Below, piece after piece: positions 26,032 to 35,895 of a stretch of 64,000 bases of DNA; within the stretch, counting starts at the first letter, position 1; each line of letters starts with the position of its first letter. The DNA comes from Bacteroidota bacterium (lineage in GTDB: Bacteria > Bacteroidota > Bacteroidia > NS11-12g > UBA955). Made by a program: the position numbers and the translations under genes. Under the pieces are notes generated by a model, which was given only the letters and a program-made list of their open reading frames with translations, searched no databases and was not told where the DNA came from. The stretch spans positions 496,001 through 560,000 of the forward strand of contig JAIYAW010000009.1 of the NCBI GenBank assembly GCA_027488835.1. The letters are read 5' to 3'.

Positions 26032-28368
26032 TTAGAAACTATAATTCACACCCATTGCCGGTAGAATTGGCAATTGGTCTACACGAATGTTTTTGATACG
26101 GTCGTAATAAAAAATATTGCTACGATTGTAGACATTGGTAACACTAAAAATCAAATTAAACTCGCGCTTATCAACCAATTTCCAAGTTCGTTTTATGGAG
26201 AAATCTAAACGGTGGTAATAAGGCAAGCGGCCTTGATTTAAACCCGCATACACAATTCCAAGACTTCCATTTCCCGAGGTATAGTCTGTACTAATTCCAC
26301 CGTTAAATGAATTCTTCTCATAATAACCTTGGGTTTGGGTGAAAGGAAATCCTGAACCAAAATTCCAACGTAATGAAACCTCAGTTGGGTTTTTCTTGTC
26401 AAACTCATAAGAAACCATGGCATTGGCATTGTGGCGGCGATCAAACGTGGGTTGATAGGTATTTACTCCATCAAAACGGGTAACCCAGGTTAGTGAATAC
26501 ACCATCCAAACATACCAACCTTTGTGGCTGTACTTGTATGAAATGTCCCCACCGTAAGCTTTTCCCGTTTCTATAACAAAATCTTCTCGCAAATTTGCAG
26601 GCTTGTCAAGATTAAACTCATCGTTATCGAACAATTTATCGCGGTTGATATTGGTAATCTGGGTGAAATCCTTCAAGAATATTTCAGAATTGAACGTAGA
26701 ATGTTTTTTAACCACATAATCAAATCCAAAAACAAAATGATTGGCAGTTTGAAGTTTGTGGATCAAATCTTTCCCATTAAACGATTTCGGTAAATTATCT
26801 GGGCCAGATAAGAATCCGTAGAATAAGTTTACCACATCCCTATCACTAATTGCCGACAATAAGTTTTGCGAATATTGACCCGCCGCGAATTTGATTCCCA
26901 ATCCACCAAATGGGTTATATCTGATTTGAAAACGAGGTTCTAAACTCTGATTGCTCAATGAAGCATAATATTGACCTCTCAAGCCTAGGTTGGCAACGAA
27001 ACGCTTTCTCACAAACTTGTAGTTCGCAAAACCATTGATTTCGGTGGTACTTTCGTCTTGTGAAATAAATCGGTCGTTTGAATTATAAATAGAGAAAATG
27101 GTTCTAAAGCCATTGATTTCCATTCCGAATTTCAATTCATCTTTCTTGAAATTATAAGAGAAATTCATACCCATATTAAAACCGCCAATGCTACTGCTTC
27201 TTGGTTTGCCATCGAGTTCCTTTTGCTCTATATCGTAATTGCTGTATAGAAAGTAACCGTCTACTTTGGTTTTTGATTGCTCAGGAACAACCAAAAACTT
27301 CCCTCCAAAACCATACGAGTTCCAAGCATAACTGGTAGATGTTGGAAAATCTACATTGTCGCTGAAGTTAAATGCATACAATTTGGTATACCCTCCACTT
27401 GCTGAGTTTGATCCGTATTTTACGAATAAATCACCAAAAGTATAGGGCAACTTACTTGGATTGGCATAATTATAAAACAACCTCGATGATTGTTTCAAGA
27501 ACGAATTCTTGTATGAAACTACCAATGTGCTGTTATCTTCTCCAGCTTTGAATTTTTTCAATGGAAATTCAAGCAGCATTTTGGTTGAAAACGTGCTTAA
27601 TCCTACTTTTCCTTTGAATTTCTTTTTATCTCCATCTCGGGTTTTGATATCCACAACCGCCGAAATTCTACCTCCGTATTCTGCTCCAAAACCTGCAGAA
27701 TAGACATCTGCGGTTTGTATCAAATCAGTTTCAAATACTGAAAACAATCCAATTGAGTGAAACGGGTTGTAAATAGTCATACCATCAAGCATCACTTTGT
27801 TCATTACTGGAGAACCTCCTCTAATGTATAGTTGACCTCCCTGATCCCCACTAAAAACAACTCCAGGTAACACTTGCAAATATTGAATAATATCCGGCTC
27901 AGCTCCTACCGCTGGCATTTTGTAAATAGTTTTTGCATCTACAGATTGAACTGATATGTTGGGATTTTTATTTTTTGATTTCGCAATAATATCTACTTGG
28001 TCAATTTTGCCAATATTTTCTTCTTTATTTGAGGGACTTAAAAAGAAATCTTTCTTAACATTAGAACCAGGAAAAACGGTTAAATTGGGAATTAATATGG
28101 TATCATATCCTGCTGCGTAACAAATTACATGAACGTTTCCTGTTTTGATATTGGTGAGGGCATAAAACCCATCTTGGTCTGAAACAGCTGCACGGTTGGC
28201 TTCAACAATATAAACCGTTGCACCAGGCATACGGTCTCCACTTTGTTCATTATAAATGAATCCACGCACATCACCATAGTAAACCTCATCCTTGTTTTCA
28301 GCACTTTTTTGCGCGCTCAACTGACCAATTAAGCCCATGAACACCAAAACCACCAACCATTTTTTCAT
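26032..28368 (-). CDS. TonB-dependent outer membrane receptor with CarboxypepD-like domain
   Basis: 778 residues with a signal peptide ending near SAQ. Residues about 33-110 form a carboxypeptidase-regulatory-like beta domain (RGFIYNEQSGDRMPGATVYI). The plug follows at about 130-245, with IRGGSPVMNKVMLDGMTIYN and AGFGAEYGGRISAVVDI typical of this group. The rest is a 22-strand-type barrel rich in aromatic residues, ending in PAMGVNYSF with a terminal phenylalanine. It imports a ligand across the outer membrane using TonB energy; the ligand is unknown. The gene stands alone, without a SusD partner. Confidence 0.92.
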   Translation of the reverse strand: MKKWLVVLVFMGLIGQLSAQKSAENKDEVYYGDVRGFIYNEQSGDRMPGATVYIVEANRAAVSDQDGFYALTNIKTGNVHVICYAAGYDTILIPNLTVFPGSNVKKDFFLSPSNKEENIGKIDQVDIIAKSKNKNPNISVQSVDAKTIYKMPAVGAEPDIIQYLQVLPGVVFSGDQGGQLYIRGGSPVMNKVMLDGMTIYNPFHSIGLFSVFETDLIQTADVYSAGFGAEYGGRISAVVDIKTRDGDKKKFKGKVGLSTFSTKMLLEFPLKKFKAGEDNSTLVVSYKNSFLKQSSRLFYNYANPSKLPYTFGDLFVKYGSNSASGGYTKLYAFNFSDNVDFPTSTSYAWNSYGFGGKFLVVPEQSKTKVDGYFLYSNYDIEQKELDGKPRSSSIGGFNMGMNFSYNFKKDELKFGMEINGFRTIFSIYNSNDRFISQDESTTEINGFANYKFVRKRFVANLGLRGQYYASLSNQSLEPRFQIRYNPFGGLGIKFAAGQYSQNLLSAISDRDVVNLFYGFLSGPDNLPKSFNGKDLIHKLQTANHFVFGFDYVVKKHSTFNSEIFLKDFTQITNINRDKLFDNDEFNLDKPANLREDFVIETGKAYGGDISYKYSHKGWYVWMVYSLTWVTRFDGVNTYQPTFDRRHNANAMVSYEFDKKNPTEVSLRWNFGSGFPFTQTQGYYEKNSFNGGISTDYTSGNGSLGIVYAGLNQGRLPYYHRLDFSIKRTWKLVDKREFNLIFSVTNVYNRSNIFYYDRIKNIRVDQLPILPAMGVNYSF

Positions 28369-28428
28369 ATAAACACACGAAAATAAGTGAAATCTATGAT
28401 ATTTCGGGTAAAATTCAAACGGAATAAC

Positions 28429-28436
28429 TAATTTTG
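28429..28436 (+). promoter_or_regulatory. -7 promoter box before the pRiA4-like gene
   Basis: TAATTTTG is a full TAnnTTTG match, 6 nt before the ATG at 28443, implying a leaderless or very short leader transcript for the downstream gene and miaA. Confidence 0.55.
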
Positions 28437-28442
28437 CATCAA

Positions 28443-29087
28443 ATGGTTTATCGCTTTAAAATTTGGTTTGAAAACCAAGAGGATATCATTAGATGGATTG
28501 ACGCAAAGCCATCTACTACTTTTATTGACTTTCATAACGCTATTCAAGATGCTATTGGTTTTGACAAAAAAGAACTTGCAAGTTTTTATGTAAGTGATGC
28601 AAAATGGAAGCGCTTGTTTGAAATCATGTTAGAAGACATGAGCGACAATGACGGTTCTGAAGATGAAATTCCAGTAATTTTGATGCATAATGCGAAGTTG
28701 AGAGAGTATGTAAACGATCCACACCAAAGGTTTATTTACGTTACTGATTATTTAGCAAATTGGACCTTGAATATTGAATTGTTGTCGATTGCCGATTCTG
28801 ACCCTAAGCTTAGCTACCCTAATTTATTCAAATCTGAGGGAAAAGCACCGCGTCAGAGAGAAGATAGCAAATTCAAATTGCTCGATGACAATGAATTCGA
28901 CGCTTTGGCCGCGAAAATATTGGCAACAAAAGGCATTAAAAATGAATTAACTGCCGAATTAAGCGAACTCGAAGTTGATGAGGACGATAGCGAAGATGAG
29001 GACGAAGATGAATTGGGCTTCAATTCATACGGTGACAGTACCGATGAAATGGACATGGATGGTTTTGTTGAAGACAAACAACCTTAA
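28443..29087 (+). CDS. pRiA4b ORF-3-like (IS1096 TnpR-type) domain protein
   Basis: 214 residues from the ATG at 28443; a TTG at 28434 lies inside the promoter box. The first 150 residues match the plasmid pRiA4b ORF-3-like family: RFKIWFEN, FIDFHNAIQDAIGF, SDAKWKRL and IYVTDYLANWTLNIEL. The C-terminus is very acidic (residues about 180-214). The family's biochemical role is not established despite its transposon-associated name; it occurs as a chromosomal gene in many Bacteroidota. Its stop overlaps the start of miaA by one base. Confidence 0.85.
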   Translation: MVYRFKIWFENQEDIIRWIDAKPSTTFIDFHNAIQDAIGFDKKELASFYVSDAKWKRLFEIMLEDMSDNDGSEDEIPVILMHNAKLREYVNDPHQRFIYVTDYLANWTLNIELLSIADSDPKLSYPNLFKSEGKAPRQREDSKFKLLDDNEFDALAAKILATKGIKNELTAELSELEVDEDDSEDEDEDELGFNSYGDSTDEMDMDGFVEDKQP

Positions 29088-29986
29088 TGTCGGCAACTAG
29101 GCGAATTATTGTTATTGGAGGTGCTACTGCATCTGGAAAAACACAACTTGCCATTGACGTTGCAAAAAAACTAGGTACTGAAATTATCAATGCCGATAGC
29201 CGTCAAATTTATAAAGAACTGAACATTGGCGTAGCCAAACCTACACCCACTGAGCTTGATGCTGTGAAACATCATTTTGTTTCTTGTACTTCTATTCATG
29301 AGCATTACAATGCAGGTGACTTTCAAAAGCAAGGCCAACTTGTTCTCAATCAATTACTCGATAGTTTTGGCTCTGCCGTAATTTGTGGAGGTACAGGCTT
29401 ATATATCAAAGCTTTATTGGAGGGACTTGATGAATTTCCAGAAACAGACGTAGTGCTCAGAGATTCAATTGAGTTAAAATTTAAAGAAATTGGATTGTGG
29501 GGAGTAAGAGAGCAACTTTTAGCCATTGACCCGAACGCTGCAGATTTTGTAAAGCTCGACAATCCCTCAAGAGTAAAGAGAGCGTTAGAATTGGTTTTGC
29601 TTTGCGGAAAGCCGCTAAGTGAAATATACAAAAAAACAAGCACAATTCCAAGTGACGCCCGAGTTGATTTCTATTGCATTGATTACCAGAGGGAATCACT
29701 TTACCGCAGAATTAATGACCGGGTTGACAAGATGGTTTCAGATGGATTGGTGGCGGAAGCGAGAGAATTAATTCCATTTCAGGAATTAAAAGCGCTTCAA
29801 ACTGTGGGTTATTCTGAGTTATTTGAAAGTTTCAAGAACCTTTACAGCCAAGAGAAGGCCATCGAAAATATCAAGCAACACACAAGAAATTACGCCAAAA
29901 GACAAATTACGTGGTTTAAAAATCAATTTTCATCTAATTGGATTTCACCAAAACAACCAATTCAATCTATATTTGCAACACAATGA
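29087..29986 (+). CDS. miaA: tRNA dimethylallyltransferase MiaA
   Basis: 299 residues. MiaA adds a dimethylallyl group to A37 of tRNAs that read codons starting with U. IGGATASGKTQLAI is the P-loop, NADSRQIYKELNIGVAKPT is the family hallmark with the catalytic Asp, and CGGTGLYIKALLEG and GYSELFE follow as expected. Length is normal. It starts at the TAATG junction with the upstream gene, and its last codons overlap the ATG of the TerC gene. Confidence 0.96.
   Translation: MSATRRIIVIGGATASGKTQLAIDVAKKLGTEIINADSRQIYKELNIGVAKPTPTELDAVKHHFVSCTSIHEHYNAGDFQKQGQLVLNQLLDSFGSAVICGGTGLYIKALLEGLDEFPETDVVLRDSIELKFKEIGLWGVREQLLAIDPNAADFVKLDNPSRVKRALELVLLCGKPLSEIYKKTSTIPSDARVDFYCIDYQRESLYRRINDRVDKMVSDGLVAEARELIPFQELKALQTVGYSELFESFKNLYSQEKAIENIKQHTRNYAKRQITWFKNQFSSNWISPKQPIQSIFATQ
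29968..29975 (+). promoter_or_regulatory. -7 promoter box inside the end of miaA, serving the TerC gene
   Basis: TATATTTG is a full TAnnTTTG match 7 nt before the TerC start, within the last codons of miaA. It allows the TerC gene to be transcribed separately; no convincing -33 element is seen. Confidence 0.4.
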
Positions 29987-30690
29987 ACGAGTCACTAATT
30001 AGTTTATTCACCCTTACGATTTTAGAAATCGTATTGGGAATTGATAACATCATTTTCATTTCCATTTTAGCGGCGAAAGTACCTGAGAAAGATCAAAGCA
30101 AAGCCAGAACTATGGGTTTGGTTTTGGGTATGGTTGTTCGAATCATTTTGTTGTTTTGCTTGAACTTTATACAACGCCAAGAAGCTCCTTTGTTTAATCT
30201 ATTCAATCATCCAATCAGCGGAAAGGACCTATTATTGATTGTTGGAGGATTATTTTTACTATACCAAAGTGTTCATGAAATTCATGAAAAAATGAAAGGT
30301 GTTGAAGAAGAAATCAAAGACCGAACTTCCGCAAAAGGTTGGTCAAGCATTATTGTGCAAATGATTTTAATCAACGTTGTTTTTAGTTTAGACAGTGTAA
30401 TTACGGCTGTTGGGATGGCAAAAGATCTTTGGGTAATGATTGCGGCAGTGGTTATTTCTATGATTATTATGCTTATTGCGAGCAAACCAATATCAAATTT
30501 TGTAAATAACAACCCTTCAATAAAAATCCTTGCTCTTTCTTTCCTAGTAATGATTGGTATGTCACTTTTGGCTGAAGGATTCCACCAACACATTAACAAA
30601 GGGTACATTTATTTTGCAATGGCATTTTCATTTTCTATCGAAATTATCAATTTACGCATTGATAAAAAATCTGCAAAACGACCTAAATAA
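29983..30690 (+). CDS. TerC-family integral membrane protein
   Basis: 235 residues from the ATG at 29983, which overlaps the miaA stop (ATGA). About seven hydrophobic helices are seen. The family-defining ILEIVLGIDNIIFISILA in helix 1 and VFSLDSVITAVGMA in the second half carry the conserved acidic residues that bind or pass metal ions. Members are linked to manganese export and metal loading of exported proteins; the name from tellurite resistance is historical. Which metal is used here cannot be told. Confidence 0.9.
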   Translation: MNESLISLFTLTILEIVLGIDNIIFISILAAKVPEKDQSKARTMGLVLGMVVRIILLFCLNFIQRQEAPLFNLFNHPISGKDLLLIVGGLFLLYQSVHEIHEKMKGVEEEIKDRTSAKGWSSIIVQMILINVVFSLDSVITAVGMAKDLWVMIAAVVISMIIMLIASKPISNFVNNNPSIKILALSFLVMIGMSLLAEGFHQHINKGYIYFAMAFSFSIEIINLRIDKKSAKRPK

Positions 30691-30705
30691 TAATAGAGTT
30701 ATAAC

Positions 30706-31338
30706 TTACAGATTATCGAATCTGTAGGTTTCGTCAATTGGTGACTCATGATTGAGTTCAATCACTGAATTTAGCAATCCAGTTTGCATATCATATACCC
30801 AACCGTGAATTTTTGGCCCTTGTCGGTGCATCCATGCCTTTTGAACAACACTTGTTTTAACTAGGTTGTTTACTTGTTCAATAACGTTTATTTCAACCAA
30901 TTTATTCACCCTATCAATTTCATTTTCAATTTGATCAATTTCGGATCTATGGTGGAAATAAATATCCTTCAAATTACGCAACCATTTATTTAGCAAATCG
31001 AAGTTGGTTTGAGTCATTGATGCTTTTACCCCTCCACAGCCGGTATGACCGCAAACAATGATATGCTTCACCCCCAAATGCGTAACTGCATATTCCAATA
31101 CACTCAATAGGTTTAAATCTGTGTGAACCACCAAATTGGCAATATTTCTATGCACAAACAATTCCCCTGGTTGCGCTCCAATGATTTCGTTTGCAGGCAC
31201 CCTACTATCACTGCAACCTATCCACAAATAATCTGGCTCTTGATCTTTGGCAAGATTGGTGAAATAGTCGCTATCTACATCTAATTTCTCTTTAGCCCAA
31301 GCGCGATTACTGAGCATCAATTTAATTTTATCTTCCAT
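30706..31338 (-). CDS. can: Beta-class carbonic anhydrase
   Basis: 210 residues. Interconverts CO2 and bicarbonate. The zinc ligands of the beta class are present: C42 and D44 in GCSDSR, H98 and C101 in CGHTGCGG; R46 pairs with D44. There is no signal peptide, so it should be cytosolic. It starts 3 nt after the stop of the SulP-type anion transporter, which suggests a joint role in bicarbonate supply. Confidence 0.95.
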   Translation of the reverse strand: MEDKIKLMLSNRAWAKEKLDVDSDYFTNLAKDQEPDYLWIGCSDSRVPANEIIGAQPGELFVHRNIANLVVHTDLNLLSVLEYAVTHLGVKHIIVCGHTGCGGVKASMTQTNFDLLNKWLRNLKDIYFHHRSEIDQIENEIDRVNKLVEINVIEQVNNLVKTSVVQKAWMHRQGPKIHGWVYDMQTGLLNSVIELNHESPIDETYRFDNL

Positions 31339-31341
31339 GAT

Positions 31342-32934
31342 TTATGGTATATTTAAATTTTTCAGTATTGTTAATTCTTGAGTTTCACTTACAAATTGCA
31401 TTTCAACCTTTATTTGGTTCATTGCAGAATGAATTAGGAAATCATTGAGTATGTCTGTAACATCGGCATCCATGAAGGTGCAATTTGCAAAATCTAACAG
31501 CACTGTATCTCCTTGTTGAATTAAATTTAATTTATTTTTAAGAACCGATTTATTTAAAAAAGTGGCTTGATGGTGAAACCTTACAAGGACGTTTTTTTCT
31601 TCCCGTACAATACTAAACGATTCATGAAAATTTGATTTTATTACGAAATAAAACCCAATTATCATACCAATTGTGATTCCTATTAATAAATCAGTCAACA
31701 AGATGGCAATAATTGTAATTACAAAAGGATAAAACGCAATATTTCCCTTCTTCTTTTGTTCGATAAATAGGCTAGGCTTAGCCAACTTATATCCAACAAA
31801 AATCAATACCGCTGCCAACGCCGACAATGGAATTTTATTTATTAACTGGGGCGCGAACAAAACAAATGTCAAAAGCCAAAAGCCATGAAAAATGGTGCTC
31901 AATTTGGTTTTAGAACCCGCATTTACGTTTGCAGAAGTTCTGATAATTACAGCTGTAACAGGCAGAGCTCCAACTAAACCCGCAATTACATTGCCAAAAC
32001 CTTGTGCAAACAACTCTCTATTTGCAGGGGATGTGCGCTTTTCAGGATCTAATTTGTCACCTGCTTCTATACTCAATAGCGATTCTATGCTTGCAACGAC
32101 AGCAATGACTATAGCTATTTTCCAAACTATGGGTGAAGTTATATAACTAAAATTAGGAAATGTGAATGAATGAAACAAACCTACAAATGATTCAGAGATA
32201 TTACCAGTTGATGAAAATATTGGAACCCTCACCATATGCTCTGCTTTGATGGCATACATTGGATTTATGTTTGTAACAATGTCATTAATCAATACACCAA
32301 ACACAACTGTTATCAATGATGCCGGTATAAAAGAAAATATTTTATTGTTTTTGATGAATTTAGTTTCCCAAATGAGATGAATTAAAATCCCAACAAAACC
32401 AACCAATAGAGCAAAAAAACTCAACTGTTTGAATGAAAAAAAGATTTCTGAAAATGTATTGTGACCATCATTTTGTATAAACCCTACTTCACCCATTGCA
32501 TCTTTATCGTACCCCACCAAATGTGGAATTTGTTTTAAAATCATGATGATACCAATGGCCGCTAACATTCCTTTGATTACAGATACGGGAATAAAGTTTG
32601 CAATCATGCCCAATTTTAAAACTCCCATTAATAATTGAATAATTCCAGCTAAAAATATTGTCAATGCAAATGCACCCAAATAATGTTCAGGTGTCAATAC
32701 TTTCAAATCACTAAACGCCGCAATTACTATGGTGATTAAACCAGCTGCTGGTCCAGATACACTCACTTGTGAGCCACTGATTAATCCAACCACAATACCG
32801 CCAATTATACCAGCCAAAATACCCTGAATGACATTTCCTCCAGAGGCCATTGCAACACCCATACACAAAGGCAAAGCCACTAAAAAAACAACCAATGATG
32901 CAGGTATGTCTTTTGAAATGTAGTTTTTAGTCAT
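31342..32934 (-). CDS. SulP-family anion transporter with STAS domain, possible bicarbonate importer
   Basis: 530 residues. About 10-14 membrane helices; the N-terminus (PASLVVFLVALPLCMGVAMASG) and SGSQVSVSGPAAGL are typical of SulP carriers. The C-terminal ~100 residues form a cytosolic STAS domain with VLLDFANCTFMDAD. SulP members carry sulfate, bicarbonate or other anions. Pairing with carbonic anhydrase in one operon, as seen for BicA-like systems, favours bicarbonate, but sequence alone does not settle this. Confidence 0.9.
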   Translation of the reverse strand: MTKNYISKDIPASLVVFLVALPLCMGVAMASGGNVIQGILAGIIGGIVVGLISGSQVSVSGPAAGLITIVIAAFSDLKVLTPEHYLGAFALTIFLAGIIQLLMGVLKLGMIANFIPVSVIKGMLAAIGIIMILKQIPHLVGYDKDAMGEVGFIQNDGHNTFSEIFFSFKQLSFFALLVGFVGILIHLIWETKFIKNNKIFSFIPASLITVVFGVLINDIVTNINPMYAIKAEHMVRVPIFSSTGNISESFVGLFHSFTFPNFSYITSPIVWKIAIVIAVVASIESLLSIEAGDKLDPEKRTSPANRELFAQGFGNVIAGLVGALPVTAVIIRTSANVNAGSKTKLSTIFHGFWLLTFVLFAPQLINKIPLSALAAVLIFVGYKLAKPSLFIEQKKKGNIAFYPFVITIIAILLTDLLIGITIGMIIGFYFVIKSNFHESFSIVREEKNVLVRFHHQATFLNKSVLKNKLNLIQQGDTVLLDFANCTFMDADVTDILNDFLIHSAMNQIKVEMQFVSETQELTILKNLNIP

Positions 32935-32993
32935 TTCGCAAATCTATAACACTTTAAACAAATTAACATTTTTTTATGATTGATTCTAATCAA

Positions 32994-34583
32994 TTAATTT
33001 AACCCGGCAAATTGAATGAATGAAATATACTCTGATTTCGAAATGTGTGAATTGTAAAGAACTCCTTTTAAATATAATTCCAACCAAAACAAGCGTCTTT
33101 CTTGGGCATTTTGAACATCAAAATATACGTTTTTAATGGCTTTTGCAGTACTTAAATCTTTTGATAGCTTACTATTATTCTCAGTACTATTTTTGAATTC
33201 AACTGAAATCTTCTTCAATCCTTTCAACATCTCTTCTTGCTGCTTTTTAATTTCCTTTAACTGCATCGATTTAACTTCATATAGCGATTGACGCACATTT
33301 TCAAAACTCTCATTTAACTTCTCAATATTGGCATCCAAAGTAAAAGTTTCCTCATGTTTTTGAATGACCTTCGATTCAATTTCCTCCCAAGATTGCCACA
33401 TGTCATTTGTGGTCAGATTTAATTTATGAAGCTTTTTTAAAATAGCAGATGGAAGATAAACACTACTAAACCTTAATTGAATTCTTGGAGCTGGAATACC
33501 ACAAACTTCAAAAGAATTTGCACATTGCATCCAATATGCAAACTCTGCTGGACCACCAATGTAAACCACATTGGGTAATATACTCTGCTGATAAAGAGGA
33601 CGCAACAACACATTCGGACTAATGTGCTCTGGTGAATTATCAATGAGTTGTTCCATTTCTTCCAAGGTAAATTCTCGTTTTGAATCTACCAAAGTGAATT
33701 TCTCATTTGAATATTCAATACGTTCCCTTTGTACCTTATCAATATAAAAACAATTTACTTCTCTTGCATAAGCTGGCGTTGAATAATCGGCTTTTTGTAG
33801 TACGCTATTCTGCGCTAAATATGCTGGATAAACACTTCTATTTAGAATATCTTGTTTCCATAAATTTCTGCTCATTGCCTTTAACTGAGAATCATCAGGA
33901 TCCAAAACCAACAATCCAGTTTCTCCGTAAATAAATTGAACCAACAACCGGGTAGCTTTAGACAACGTTATTTGCTCTTTCAAGTAAATAACTTCTATTG
34001 CTTGCAACCTATCCAACGCATCTAAGTCGTTTGCAAATTTTAACTTAATTGATTCAAAAACCGCTTTTAATTCAGCTGTTTCAAAATTCCCAACAGGACC
34101 TTTTTGATTGGTTTCCCAAGTGTACTTTTCTCCGAAAAGAATCACATCTTTGATTTCTTCAAAGTCGTGGTCTTCTGTAGCCATCCAAAAGACGGGCACA
34201 TAATTACAAGCTTGATTTTCCAACTTTAAAACATCAACCGTATTTAAAACTGATTCTATTTTATTCCACACATACATGGGTCCCAATCCAACATGAATTT
34301 GTTGACCCGTAGTGACTGTAAATGTGTTTTCTTGAAGAATTAGTTCAATATTATCGCGTTGCTTTTGTGTTAATTCAATAGTCGCATTTTGATTCAAAAG
34401 AATACTATGCAATTCTTTACGTTTTGAATTATCGTAAAAATTTCGTATATTATTCTCTACAGCAGCAATGTTGGCAGATATACCTGTGAATGGATATAAA
34501 TGGGTAATATCCTTTCCCCAAGCAATATTGATAAGTCTTTCCGATAAAAAGTTAATAGGATAATCGGAAGCTGTAAAATTCAT
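32994..34583 (-). CDS. bshC: Bacillithiol biosynthesis cysteine-adding enzyme BshC
   Basis: 529 residues. Adds cysteine to glucosaminyl-malate in the last step of bacillithiol synthesis. Hallmarks are TVTTGQQIHVGLGPMYVWNKI, VFWMATEDHDFEEIKDV and VVYIGGPAEFAYWMQC. A long coiled-coil segment lies at about 415-480. It indicates that the organism uses bacillithiol as a low-molecular-weight thiol. It starts 1 nt after the rimO stop, and forms an operon with ftsY and rimO. Confidence 0.95.
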   Translation of the reverse strand: MNFTASDYPINFLSERLINIAWGKDITHLYPFTGISANIAAVENNIRNFYDNSKRKELHSILLNQNATIELTQKQRDNIELILQENTFTVTTGQQIHVGLGPMYVWNKIESVLNTVDVLKLENQACNYVPVFWMATEDHDFEEIKDVILFGEKYTWETNQKGPVGNFETAELKAVFESIKLKFANDLDALDRLQAIEVIYLKEQITLSKATRLLVQFIYGETGLLVLDPDDSQLKAMSRNLWKQDILNRSVYPAYLAQNSVLQKADYSTPAYAREVNCFYIDKVQRERIEYSNEKFTLVDSKREFTLEEMEQLIDNSPEHISPNVLLRPLYQQSILPNVVYIGGPAEFAYWMQCANSFEVCGIPAPRIQLRFSSVYLPSAILKKLHKLNLTTNDMWQSWEEIESKVIQKHEETFTLDANIEKLNESFENVRQSLYEVKSMQLKEIKKQQEEMLKGLKKISVEFKNSTENNSKLSKDLSTAKAIKNVYFDVQNAQERRLFWLELYLKGVLYNSHISKSEYISFIQFAGLN

Positions 34584-34584
34584 A

Positions 34585-35895
34585 TTAAACCAATTTGCCG
34601 TTCAAATCGTAATGGGTTGCCTCTGTAATCAATACGTTTGCAAAATCTCCCATTCGCACGTAATTACCGTCTACGGGAACCCAAACTTCATTATCTACTT
34701 CAGGACTGTCATATTGGGTTCTTCCCACAAAATGATCATTTTCAAGTCTATCGAATAAAACCTTTTGGGTTGTTCCAACCAATGATTGGTTATATGCCCA
34801 ACTAATATCCATTTGCTTTTCCATGACCCTGTTTGCACGTTCTTGTTTTTCTTCTTGAGGGATAATATCTTCCATGGTATACGCATGGGTGTTATCCTCA
34901 TGAGAATAGGTAAACACGCCCAAACGTTGAAACTTAATTTCATCTAACGCATTTAACAAGTCAACAATGTCTTCTTCTGTTTCACCAGGGTGACCCACAA
35001 GCATGGTTGTTCTCAATGCAATTTCAGGCACCATTTGACGAATTTCGTTGATTACCTCAATGGTTCTGCGACGCGTAATTCCGCGGCGCATAGCCTTTAA
35101 CATATTATCAGAGATATGCTGAATAGGCATATCTAAATATTTACAGATATTGTCTCTCTCAGCCATTACTTTGATGGCATCCATAGGAAATTGTGAAGGA
35201 TAAGCATAATGCAAACGAATCCATTCTAATCCCTCAATATCACTCAAATTCCTCAACAAATCGGCAAGCTTTCTTTCCCCGTAATTATCTAATCCGTAAT
35301 AGGTTAAATCCTGGGCAATGAGCATAATTTCTTTGGTGCCATTTTTAACCAAATTTTTAGTTTCTTGAACCAAAAACTCAATCGACTTACTCACGTGATT
35401 GCCACGCATCAATGGAATCGCACAAAAAGAACAAGGACGGTTACATCCTTCGGCTATTTTCAAATAGGCATAATGCTTAGGCGTTGTTTGCAAACGCTCA
35501 CCCAAAAGGTTGTGCTTATAATCTGCACCAACCGTTTTTAATAAGTTTGGCAGCTCTAACGTTCCAAACCAGGCATCCACCTCAGGAATTTCGCCCATCA
35601 AATCGTCTTTATAACGATGAGACAAACAACCTGTTACATATAATTTTTCGATTTGACCATTTGCTTTTGCATCTGCAAATCGCAAAATGGTGTCAATACT
35701 TTCTTGTTTTGCATTTTCAATAAAACCACAGGTATTGATAATAACAATATCTGAATCTTCTGTTTTGCTTTCATGAGCCACATCAAACTTACTCGCTTGC
35801 AATTGTGCCATTAATACTTCAGAATCGACAGTATTCTTGCTGCAACCCAAAGTAATTACATTTACTTTAGGGGTATGAATTGATTTGGTTCTCAT
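34585..35895 (-). CDS. rimO: Ribosomal protein S12 methylthiotransferase RimO
   Basis: 436 residues. Radical SAM enzyme that adds a methylthio group to an aspartate of ribosomal protein S12. The N-terminal UPF0004 domain has the three cysteines of LGCSKNTVDSE, NTCGFI and VTGCLSHRYK. The radical SAM cluster is CNRPCSFC. The C-terminal TRAM domain follows. IPLMRGNHVSK after the cluster distinguishes RimO from MiaB. The start codon overlaps the ftsY stop (ATGA). Confidence 0.95.
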   Translation of the reverse strand: MRTKSIHTPKVNVITLGCSKNTVDSEVLMAQLQASKFDVAHESKTEDSDIVIINTCGFIENAKQESIDTILRFADAKANGQIEKLYVTGCLSHRYKDDLMGEIPEVDAWFGTLELPNLLKTVGADYKHNLLGERLQTTPKHYAYLKIAEGCNRPCSFCAIPLMRGNHVSKSIEFLVQETKNLVKNGTKEIMLIAQDLTYYGLDNYGERKLADLLRNLSDIEGLEWIRLHYAYPSQFPMDAIKVMAERDNICKYLDMPIQHISDNMLKAMRRGITRRRTIEVINEIRQMVPEIALRTTMLVGHPGETEEDIVDLLNALDEIKFQRLGVFTYSHEDNTHAYTMEDIIPQEEKQERANRVMEKQMDISWAYNQSLVGTTQKVLFDRLENDHFVGRTQYDSPEVDNEVWVPVDGNYVRMGDFANVLITEATHYDLNGKLV

